DNA of 64,000 nt from an uncultured Pelagibacteraceae bacterium (GTDB taxonomy: Bacteria > Pseudomonadota > Alphaproteobacteria > Pelagibacterales > Pelagibacteraceae). A model generated the notes under the pieces. That model ran no database searches. It was not told where the DNA came from and worked only from the letters and a program-made list of their open reading frames with translations. Shown piece after piece: positions 8,449-15,654 of the stretch (positions are counted from its first letter, which is position 1; the number at the start of each line of letters is the position of its first letter). A program made the translations under genes and the position numbers. Location: the NCBI GenBank assembly GCA_902514805.1, contig CABXSF010000002.1, positions 1 through 64,000 on the forward strand. Reading direction: 5' to 3'.

Positions 8449-9877
8449 CCCAGCCACCTACTGATTTTACTTCTAAAAATTCTAATAAACCCTCTTTTCC
8501 AGCTTCACGACCAATACCAGAATGTTTGAAGCCCCCAAAAGGAGAATCAACAGCGAGACCAGCACCATTAATGTCAACCATTCCAGATCTTAACTTTCTT
8601 GCAACTCTATTTGCTTTTTCCTTATCCTGAGTTTGAATATAATTTGCTAATCCGTAATCAGTATCATTAGCAATTTCTATAGCCTCTTCTTCATTTTCAA
8701 AAGGTATAATTGATAAAACAGGTCCAAATATTTCCGTTCTTGCAATCTCCATTTTATTATTTACATCTGCAAATACTGTTGGTTTAACATAATAACCTTT
8801 TTGGAAACCTTCAGGTTTACCAGTGCCACCAGCTATCAATTTAGCGCCCTCATCTAAACCTTTTTGAATAAGTATTTGAACTTTTTTAAATTGTTGATCT
8901 GAAACTACAGGTCCAATATGATTTCCCTCTTTTGAAGGGTGATCAACTTTTAAATCTAATGTAAATTTTTTTACTTTTTCGATGGTCTCGTTATAAATTG
9001 TTTTTTCAACCAACATTCTTGTTGGGGCATTGCATGACTGTCCTGAATTTTTAAAACACCTTGATGCTCCTTTTTCAACAGCATCGGGTTTAGCGTCTTT
9101 GAAAATTATATTTGCACCTTTACCACCTAATTCAAGGCTAATTCTTTTAAAATCCTTAGCAGCATTTTGTGAAATTAACGCACCTGCCCTTGTTGACCCA
9201 GTAAAAGAAATCATATCAATATCTGAATGTCTACTTAGTGCTTCTCCAGTTGTTGCTCCATCACCATTTACTAAATTGAAGACACCTTTCGGAAATTTTA
9301 CTTCATCAATTATTTCAGCCAGTATCATTGAAGACAATGGGGCTATCTCTGATGGTTTTAAAACCATTGTGCAACCTGATGCAAGTGCAGGAACAACCTT
9401 TAAACAAACTTGATTCATTGGCCAGTTCCATGGAGTTATAAGTGCACATACACCTTTAGGCTCATAAATAATTCTTTGATTGGCTAAGTGATCATTTAGA
9501 GGCTTATCGAAATTAAATTCTTTTAAATATTTTATGAATGATTTAATATGAGCTGCTCCAGCACCTACCTGTAGTTTCGATGCAAATTCTTTAGGAGCTC
9601 CCATCTCTAAGACGATTGCATTAGTAAAATCATCCCACCTTTGTTTATATAAAGTGTATAATTTTTCTAAATAATCAATCCTTTCTTCCTTTGGAGAATA
9701 TCCCCATAATTTAAGTGCTTCTTTTGCTGCGGAAACAGCAGTATCAATATCTTTTTTGTTTCCTAAAGTAATCAAAGTACAAACATCTTCATTAGCAGGG
9801 TTAATTACTTTGATTTCTTTTTCGCTATCAGGTTTGACCCATTTACCGTTTATATAAAAATTTTTTTTGTTTAGCAT
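8441..9877 (-). CDS. aldehyde dehydrogenase family protein
   Basis: A 478-residue NAD(P)+-dependent aldehyde dehydrogenase. Visible are the oxyanion Asn in TPWNWPMNQ (about 153-161), the FTGSTRAG cofactor turn, the general base Glu in LELGGKGANI, the catalytic Cys in SGQSCNAPTR (about residue 282), and EIFGPVLSI near the C-terminus. The NAPTR sequence after the Cys marks a broad-substrate subgroup and not the betaine-aldehyde or succinic-semialdehyde type. It lies 20 bases downstream of the ureohydrolase gene, so it may oxidise an aldehyde formed in amine or guanidino-compound breakdown; this is an inference from context. Confidence 0.9.
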   Translation of the reverse strand: MLNKKNFYINGKWVKPDSEKEIKVINPANEDVCTLITLGNKKDIDTAVSAAKEALKLWGYSPKEERIDYLEKLYTLYKQRWDDFTNAIVLEMGAPKEFASKLQVGAGAAHIKSFIKYLKEFNFDKPLNDHLANQRIIYEPKGVCALITPWNWPMNQVCLKVVPALASGCTMVLKPSEIAPLSSMILAEIIDEVKFPKGVFNLVNGDGATTGEALSRHSDIDMISFTGSTRAGALISQNAAKDFKRISLELGGKGANIIFKDAKPDAVEKGASRCFKNSGQSCNAPTRMLVEKTIYNETIEKVKKFTLDLKVDHPSKEGNHIGPVVSDQQFKKVQILIQKGLDEGAKLIAGGTGKPEGFQKGYYVKPTVFADVNNKMEIARTEIFGPVLSIIPFENEEEAIEIANDTDYGLANYIQTQDKEKANRVARKLRSGMVDINGAGLAVDSPFGGFKHSGIGREAGKEGLLEFLEVKSVGGWAN

Positions 9878-9897
9878 GATAAGAAATTAGCTATTCT

Positions 9898-10854
9898 CTA
9901 AACTTTTGCAAATAAATTAGTAATTTCGTAAATTATGGTTGCTGCAGCTAATGATGTCACTTCAGCATGATCATAGGCCGGCGCAACCTCAACAACGTCT
10001 GCAGAAATTAATTTCATACCTGATAATCCTCTAATAACATTGACCATTTCTCTAGTTGTCATACCGGCTATTTCTGGTGTTCCGGTGCCTGGTGCGTAAG
10101 CTGGATCTAATACATCAATATCTATCGATAAATATAACGGATTATCACCTACTCTCTTTTTTATTCTTTGAACAATTTTATCAACTCCCTCACTTTGAAA
10201 TTCATCACAATGAATAGTTTTAAATCCGAAACTTTCATCATTCTTAAGATCATCTCTGCTGTAGAGTGGTCCTCTTATACCAACATGCATAGATGCATCA
10301 TCTAAAAATAAATTTTCTTCTCTAGCTCTACGAAAGGGTGTTCCATGAGTATAAGGGGCACCCATATAAGTATCCCATGTATCTAAGTGTGCATCAAAGT
10401 GAACAAGTGCTACAGGTCCTCCATTTATTTTGTTAATAGCTCTTAAAAGCGGAAATGCTATCGTATGATCTCCCCCCATGCTAATAATTCTCCCAGTTTT
10501 TTTAAGTAAGTCGTAAGCACCTTTTTCTATTTGTTTTATTGCCTCATCAATATTAAATGGATTACACGTTATATCCCCGGCGTCAGCAACTTGCTGAACT
10601 TTAAATGGTTCAACATCATAATTTGGATGGTAATTAGTTCTTAAATGCCTCGAAGCGTGTCTTATGCTTTGAGGGCCAAATCTTGCTCCTGGTCTATAGC
10701 TTGTGCCCGCATCAAAAGGAATGCCAACAATTGCTACATCGCAACTTTCTACATCTCTTAACTCTGGTAACCTTGCAAAAGTACCAGGACCAGCAAATCT
10801 TGGAACTACTGTTCCACTAATTGGCTGAATAGTATTTTTGTTTTTTTTTTTCAT
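9898..10854 (-). CDS. speB: agmatinase / ureohydrolase family protein
   Basis: A binuclear-manganese ureohydrolase releasing urea from a guanidino compound, most likely agmatine. Metal-binding motifs are GGDHTIAFP, HFDAHLDTWDTY and SIDIDVLDPAYAPGTGTPE. The ATG at 10854 gives 318 residues; a TTG further upstream (10887) would add eleven residues lacking family support. The ATG overlaps the TGA of a 39-residue ORF as ATGA, supporting this start. Guanidinobutyrase, guanidinopropionase or guanidine hydrolase are alternatives, since the substrate loop cannot be assigned by eye. Confidence 0.88.
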   Translation of the reverse strand: MKKKNKNTIQPISGTVVPRFAGPGTFARLPELRDVESCDVAIVGIPFDAGTSYRPGARFGPQSIRHASRHLRTNYHPNYDVEPFKVQQVADAGDITCNPFNIDEAIKQIEKGAYDLLKKTGRIISMGGDHTIAFPLLRAINKINGGPVALVHFDAHLDTWDTYMGAPYTHGTPFRRAREENLFLDDASMHVGIRGPLYSRDDLKNDESFGFKTIHCDEFQSEGVDKIVQRIKKRVGDNPLYLSIDIDVLDPAYAPGTGTPEIAGMTTREMVNVIRGLSGMKLISADVVEVAPAYDHAEVTSLAAATIIYEITNLFAKV

Positions 10855-10970
10855 GAAAAGAAAACTATCAATATCAACACTAACCAAAAGAAGGCATAGT
10901 AATAAAAAATATATTTTTTTGTAAAAAGATTCGGTACAGATTTAGGATCAGATTCTTTCTTTTTTTTCAC
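10851..10970 (-). CDS. 39-residue single-pass small membrane protein
   Basis: Short ORF with a GTG start (10970-10968) and TGA stop (10853-10851). The N-terminal half is basic (KKKK, then SDPKSVPNLFTKK). It is followed by one hydrophobic, aromatic-rich span beginning YIFYYYAFFWLVLIL and ending FFS. This is the pattern of a one-span small protein with cytosolic N-terminus. Its stop overlaps the ATG of the ureohydrolase by four bases (ATGA), the coupling seen between real gene pairs here. No Shine-Dalgarno is evident before the GTG, which lowers confidence. The function is unknown. Confidence 0.5.
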   Translation of the reverse strand: MKKKKESDPKSVPNLFTKKYIFYYYAFFWLVLILIVFFS

Positions 10971-11021
10971 AATTTAATCATACCATATTATTTTGTTTTA
11001 TAATATAATCTTGTTATTAAA

Positions 11022-11756
11022 ATGAAAACATTTTTAATTTTAATTATAATGATTTTCGTATCTTTTGCGGCAAAATCTGATCAAATATATCAAATAATTA
11101 AACTACCAAACCTAGAAATTTATAATAACTCTAAAAGTAAAGTTAAATTTTTTTACGCGAAAGATAGTGTCAATGCTGGCATGGGGATTAATAGTATAAA
11201 TTGCGAGAAACCGATTAAGAAAGATCTAGATAATAAGATAATAATTTCTAATGAAAATTTGAAAAAATATAGTAGTTTTTTTTTGAATAAAATTAATCTC
11301 AAATATTTAGTTTTTTGCGATAAACTTAAAATTTCTGAAATAAGTGCACATGGTTTTGCAAATCCACAAGTGCGTACAATAGTCCTTAATACTAGTACTC
11401 ACAAAAAAATTTTTAACAGAATTTTGCACCATGAAATATTTCATATAATTCATCACAATCATAAAACAAAATTTAATGAGAAAGAATGGCGTAATTTTAA
11501 TAAATCAAATTTTTTATACTCAAATTGTAGTTCTTGTGAAAATTCCTCAAGTTTAAAACTTTTAAAATCAACAAATGGTTTTTTTACAGATTACTCTAAA
11601 TATTCGGTTTCAGAAGATATGGCTGAAACATTTTCTTTTATTATGACTGAAAATAATATGGTGAAGGAATTATTAAAAAATGACAAAATTTTAAGAGAAA
11701 AAGTAAAATTTATCAAAAAAAAAGTTCTTAAAGTTGACAATAGTTTTAAATTTTAG
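11022..11756 (+). CDS. secreted putative zinc metallopeptidase-like protein
   Basis: A 244-residue protein with an N-terminal signal peptide (hydrophobic 2-17, cut near AAKS). An HExxH motif, HEIFH, lies at residues 137-141, preceded by His and followed by a run of further His. A second acidic block, SEDMAETFSF (Glu 202), sits about 60 residues later, where gluzincins place the third zinc ligand. The family is not one I can name. A pair CSSC around 169-172 could form a disulfide. It ends at a strong bidirectional terminator shared with the outer-membrane barrel gene. Confidence 0.7.
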   Translation: MKTFLILIIMIFVSFAAKSDQIYQIIKLPNLEIYNNSKSKVKFFYAKDSVNAGMGINSINCEKPIKKDLDNKIIISNENLKKYSSFFLNKINLKYLVFCDKLKISEISAHGFANPQVRTIVLNTSTHKKIFNRILHHEIFHIIHHNHKTKFNEKEWRNFNKSNFLYSNCSSCENSSSLKLLKSTNGFFTDYSKYSVSEDMAETFSFIMTENNMVKELLKNDKILREKVKFIKKKVLKVDNSFKF

Positions 11757-11767
11757 TTAAAAAAAAA

Positions 11768-11790
11768 GCCCTCATATAGAGGGCTTTTTT
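11768..11790. terminator. bidirectional intrinsic terminator
   Basis: Perfect 6-bp stem GCCCTC (11768-11773) / GAGGGC (11779-11784) with an ATATA loop. It is flanked by seven A on the left and six T on the right, so it works for both the metallopeptidase gene (+) and the outer-membrane barrel gene (-). Confidence 0.93.
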
Positions 11791-11810
11791 CAATTCTATA
11801 TTTAATTATC

Positions 11811-12446
11811 TTAAAATGATTTTCCTAAAGATAATTTGATAGCAGTCGAGTCAACATCAGCTTCAACTGTGTTTCTCACACTGTCGCTGTCTAAAGAACC
11901 AAGATATTTCACATCATCATAGTCTGTGTAGGTAGCTTCAATTCTAAAAAATGCATTTGTCAAATCTTTTTGCAATCCTAAACCAAAAATTTTACCATCA
12001 ACATCTTCGTTTCCATATTTTGTTCCAGTAGCTAGAGTCTCTGTAGTATCTATTGATGCATGTACAAAGCCAAATCTAAAATATGCTGGTCCAAGTGGAA
12101 ATAATCCGTAAAGAGACATATGTGAAGAAACTTCAGCGCTAGCTTTGTTTGCTCCAGATGTTTCAGCATCGTCATCTGCTCCAGTACCTGATCCTAATTC
12201 TGCCTCACCTGGATTAAACTCAAATCCAAATGCAACACCACTGTTGTTTGTTTTTTCAATAAAAATACCTGGAACTACTACATCCTCAGTTCTGCTGCCA
12301 CTGTTTTTTTGGCTTGAAGATTTAGTTGTTTCTGTACCGCTTGTGTCAAAACTTGAAAAAGCTCCAGAAATACCAATTCTTGTTTCAGCTGAAACAGCAA
12401 AAGGTATCAATATTATTGACAACGTTGTTAAAAATAGTTTTTTCAT
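11811..12446 (-). CDS. outer-membrane beta-barrel protein
   Basis: A 211-residue secreted protein with a clear signal peptide (MKKLFLTTLSIILIPFAVSA, cleavage after ASA-like VSA). The mature part shows alternating amphipathic strands (RIGISGAF, VAFGFEF, YFRFGFVHAS, IFGLGLQKDL, FFRIEATYTDY) separated by Ser/Thr/Gly/Asp-rich loops. It ends in TAIKLSLGKSF with a terminal Phe, the usual BAM recognition signal. It resembles OmpW/OmpA-barrel-like small porins, but no specific family can be assigned. It terminates at the bidirectional hairpin at 11768. Confidence 0.8.
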   Translation of the reverse strand: MKKLFLTTLSIILIPFAVSAETRIGISGAFSSFDTSGTETTKSSSQKNSGSRTEDVVVPGIFIEKTNNSGVAFGFEFNPGEAELGSGTGADDDAETSGANKASAEVSSHMSLYGLFPLGPAYFRFGFVHASIDTTETLATGTKYGNEDVDGKIFGLGLQKDLTNAFFRIEATYTDYDDVKYLGSLDSDSVRNTVEADVDSTAIKLSLGKSF

Positions 12447-12577
12447 AAACTTCCTTTAATAATATATTATTCACGACTCCTATAGCATCTAAGGTGATTA
12501 ATGTATATTTTTTAGACGAAGTTAATAAACATTGAGAGGTTGTATTGTCATAAAACCAAAGAAAAAAGAGCTTTTTA

Positions 12578-12593
12578 GTGACAAAAATGTCAC
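12578..12593. promoter_or_regulatory. inverted repeat GTGACA-N4-TGTCAC, candidate operator
   Basis: Perfect 6+6 inverted repeat with an AAAA centre in the 233-base gap between the divergent barrel gene and the cyclophilin gene. A third GTGACA half-site occurs at 12642-12647. The half-site resembles CRP-family sequences, but the spacing (GTGA-N8-TCAC) is two bases longer than the E. coli CRP site. The regulator is unknown. Confidence 0.45.
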
Positions 12594-12679
12594 ACATTTA
12601 AAAAAAATTGCAGCCTTATTTTTAAACTAAAATATTTTTAAGTGACAGATACAAAAATTAAGTGGAATCTCATCGTCCA

Positions 12680-13333
12680 ATGTTATTAAAAGTTAAACAA
12701 TCAAAATCCGAAAAAATTTTACTTATTTTCTTAATTTTATTGGCGATAATGACTTTGTCATCTTTTGTGTTAATCAAAAATAAGTGTTTTTTTGTTGAAA
12801 AAGTAAACATTAAAAAATTAAATTTTAAAGATAAAGAAAATATAGTTGTGATGAATGTTAATTGTGGAAATGTGGTAATCAAACTTTTACCTGAAGTCTC
12901 ACCCAATGGAGTAGCTAGATTTAAAAATTTGATAGCAAACAAAGAGTATGACAATATTGCTTTTCATCGTGTTATTGAAAATTTTTTAGTCCAAGCTGGA
13001 GATTTAGAATTTGGTAAAAAAGGAGATATTAACTATACATATATCGGAAGTGGTAAATCAAAATATAATTTGATTAAACCAGAAAAAGATAGACCATTCA
13101 TTTTTAAAAAAGGTTCTGTTGGATTTGCAAAAAGTAAAAATGGAGATATGGAAGATAGTGAATTTTTTATACTTCTTGCTGATGCACCTTTATTTGAAGG
13201 AGAATATACACCACTTGGTAGAGTAACTCATGGATTTACAGCACTTGAGAAAATCAAATCTGGAAATAAGTCTGAGTATGTTTTGCGTCCAGATTTTATA
13301 AATTCTTTTAAATTGTTTTCTGAATTTGATTAA
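12680..13333 (+). CDS. membrane-anchored cyclophilin-type peptidyl-prolyl isomerase
   Basis: A protein with one N-terminal membrane anchor (ILLIFLILLAIMTLSSFVLI) and a cyclophilin domain placing it in the periplasm. Domain signatures are NVNCGNVVIKLLPEVSP, the active-site FHRVI followed by FLVQAGD, and the SEFFILLADAP block. The usual QGGD is QAGD here. The ATG at 12680 gives 217 residues; a GTG at 12662 would add six. It would assist folding of exported proteins, fitting with neighbouring secreted and outer-membrane products. Confidence 0.85.
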   Translation: MLLKVKQSKSEKILLIFLILLAIMTLSSFVLIKNKCFFVEKVNIKKLNFKDKENIVVMNVNCGNVVIKLLPEVSPNGVARFKNLIANKEYDNIAFHRVIENFLVQAGDLEFGKKGDINYTYIGSGKSKYNLIKPEKDRPFIFKKGSVGFAKSKNGDMEDSEFFILLADAPLFEGEYTPLGRVTHGFTALEKIKSGNKSEYVLRPDFINSFKLFSEFD

Positions 13334-13360
13334 TTATATTTTGATAAATAATATTTATTA

Positions 13361-13906
13361 TTAGTATTCTGAATTAAGTTTATCTGTTGCCTCTTTAAAA
13401 CCTTTTAAATTTGATTGTATCACAAGAGGTTGTTTTGAGGCATAACCCAAAACTCCAATCTCTAAGGTGCTTCCAGAAATAAAATTTTTATAAACCTTTT
13501 CGTAAATGTCATCAGTTTCTGAATTATCTGATCCTTTCGATAAAAACACTAAGCACCCTATTTGTTCACAACTTGACCAAGGAATGTTTATCTTTTCTTG
13601 ATCATCAAATCCAAGGGAAAGTGATTTATTTAAATCAATACCTAACGGTGATATAATGGTAATTAGGCTTACTTTATTTTTTTTTTCGTCAAGAAATTTT
13701 GTATATGTCACTGAAAAATTTATATTAGTATTTTGAATTCTGATTGTTTGACTTACTTCACAATTTTTATTTTTACCCCTTTCAACGCATTGATAGGTCC
13801 AATTATCATATTGTTGAGTTGTTACCTTTGGGGGAGATTTATCCTCTGCAAGAACTAATTTACAATTTAAAAATATTAATATTATTATAAAAATAATTTT
13901 GTTCAT
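13361..13906 (-). CDS. invasion-associated locus B (IalB) family periplasmic protein
   Basis: A 181-residue exported protein with a signal peptide ending LVLA. The IalB fold pattern is clear: YDNWTYQCVER near the mature start, a Cys pair with CEVSQTI, then IPWSSCEQIGCLVFL. IalB proteins are common in alphaproteobacteria with poorly defined function; those of Bartonella influence invasion. Its ATG overlaps the TAA of the TpsB gene by one base, so it is the last gene of the two-partner secretion operon. That suggests a role in making, folding or anchoring the adhesin. Confidence 0.85.
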   Translation of the reverse strand: MNKIIFIIILIFLNCKLVLAEDKSPPKVTTQQYDNWTYQCVERGKNKNCEVSQTIRIQNTNINFSVTYTKFLDEKKNKVSLITIISPLGIDLNKSLSLGFDDQEKINIPWSSCEQIGCLVFLSKGSDNSETDDIYEKVYKNFISGSTLEIGVLGYASKQPLVIQSNLKGFKEATDKLNSEY

Positions 13907-15654
13907 TAGTAATTTTTAGTTAAAGAAATGAAGGTTCTATCATCCCAACTTAAACCGTCAATATCTAAACCATCACTATCAGCACCAGAATTTCCTTGAA
14001 TTGTTCTAGAATGAGTAAGTTTAACTTCAAAAAGATTAAAAACTGGTACATCAATTGTCATTCCCCAGCCTTTAAGGGCATAGGTGTTTTTAAGATCAGT
14101 ATTTGTTGAGTTCCATCCAGTCCATCTATTTTTATGAAGACGTATTTTTCCATAATCATAAAAAATTGTTGTTGGGAAATTAAATAAATCTCTCCTTACC
14201 TCTATACTTGTTGTAAAACCTGCATCGCCAGCTGCTTCGCTAGATGAATAAGCTCGTACACCATTTAATCCGCCTAAAGTAAATTGTTCACCACCGTCTA
14301 AATTATCAGCAGCGAATTGGCTATTAAACTTCAATAACATATTTGTCTTATCCGTAACATTTTGTAGACGATTAAAATTGAATGTCGCTTTTAGGTTTCT
14401 ACCATTATTATCAGCAGTACCTTGATCTGTGGTAAAATTGGTTGCATTGTCAGTAACGTCTAGTTTACCTAACGTTACTCCAAAAAGACCATAGTTTACA
14501 CCACCACCTAATTTTGTGTCTGAAGAATCAAAGCCTAAGTTTAGAGAAACCTTAGTCATGTCTTTATTGCTATTATTGCCAGTACCTAAATCATTTACAT
14601 AATCATTTCTTGATATTGCCAACGTAGCATTTAGATTTTTAGTGAGTTTTTCAATTAACGGTCTCGTTAAAGTAAAATTATACTCAGTTGAATAACCAGA
14701 GGGAATTGTAGAATCATAAGGTGCTGAGAGTTTATATTCCATTTTTGAAATTCGCATATTTGCTTGCATTCCATTATAACCTATGGGAAATGTACTAGCC
14801 ACTGCATAATAATTTGACTCTTCAATTTGCTTTCCACTTTGAAAAGTATTTCCAGTAGCAACATTGGTAAAAGTAAATCGATCACCAATATTAAACAATC
14901 CATCTACATTAATTGTATTAGTAAGTTTAGCTGTACCTGATGCTCTCGAGCCTGAATTATCGATTAAAGAAGATCCGGTTATTGTCTCTGTGTTATTTGC
15001 GGTAATTACAATATCAGTTTCCCCAAATAGTTCTCCTTCTTCAAGCTGAGCTATTGCGTTAATCCCAGGCGTTTTATTAAAATTTCTAATGTTTTTATCT
15101 AATTGAGAAATATTTAAACCACCATCATCTTTTACCTTGTAAAGAATTTTTTTTCTTATTTTTTCTTCTGATAAATTTAGCTCATGTGCGTTGTCTACAT
15201 CAAAAATGATTTTGCCTAATTCAGCTTCAGTAATTTTGATTTGAACTATCCCATTTTTTATATCTTGCGGCGGAAGGTAAGATGTTGCTAGAAATCCATT
15301 GGATCTGTAATAGTTGGAAATTAAAGTTGTGACACCAAGAAGTGCATTATAGTCTAACTCTTTGTTGATACTTTCTTTAAACAAATTTTTTAAAGTCTCA
15401 TCATTATATCTCTTATTTCCCTCTAATTTAAAATCTTTGACCAAAACTTTTAATATTTTGCTTTCATCAAGAGATAAAACTTCTTTGTTTAATTCATTTA
15501 ATTTTTCAGTAGTTTCTTTTTTTTTATCTGGAAGTTGTGGCACTTGTTTATTTACATCGTCAACAGTAGGAACATCATTTGCACTCCCAAAACTCGAAAA
15601 AGTTATCAACAATATTAAAATTAATGTTGATTTAAAATTATAAATTTTCTTCAT
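13906..15654 (-). CDS. TpsB-type two-partner secretion porin (ShlB/FhaC family)
   Basis: A 582-residue outer-membrane transporter with a signal peptide ending GSAN. Periplasmic POTRA domains lie at about 60-210 (KVLVKDFKLEGNKRYND and GIVQIKITEAELGKI), followed by a 16-strand-type barrel (about 220-582) with repeated aromatic-ending strands. GLNGVRAYSSSEAAGDAG is the conserved lid-lock region of the family (VRGY-type motif, here VRAY). It exports the adhesin encoded immediately upstream, with which it overlaps by 17 bases. The C-terminus ends in TKNY instead of the usual Phe. Confidence 0.93.
   Translation of the reverse strand: MKKIYNFKSTLILILLITFSSFGSANDVPTVDDVNKQVPQLPDKKKETTEKLNELNKEVLSLDESKILKVLVKDFKLEGNKRYNDETLKNLFKESINKELDYNALLGVTTLISNYYRSNGFLATSYLPPQDIKNGIVQIKITEAELGKIIFDVDNAHELNLSEEKIRKKILYKVKDDGGLNISQLDKNIRNFNKTPGINAIAQLEEGELFGETDIVITANNTETITGSSLIDNSGSRASGTAKLTNTINVDGLFNIGDRFTFTNVATGNTFQSGKQIEESNYYAVASTFPIGYNGMQANMRISKMEYKLSAPYDSTIPSGYSTEYNFTLTRPLIEKLTKNLNATLAISRNDYVNDLGTGNNSNKDMTKVSLNLGFDSSDTKLGGGVNYGLFGVTLGKLDVTDNATNFTTDQGTADNNGRNLKATFNFNRLQNVTDKTNMLLKFNSQFAADNLDGGEQFTLGGLNGVRAYSSSEAAGDAGFTTSIEVRRDLFNFPTTIFYDYGKIRLHKNRWTGWNSTNTDLKNTYALKGWGMTIDVPVFNLFEVKLTHSRTIQGNSGADSDGLDIDGLSWDDRTFISLTKNY

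Noticed and set aside
9030-9413. 127-residue plus-strand frame inside the aldehyde dehydrogenase gene
   Set aside because: Antisense shadow of a strongly conserved gene; no ribosome site or family match.
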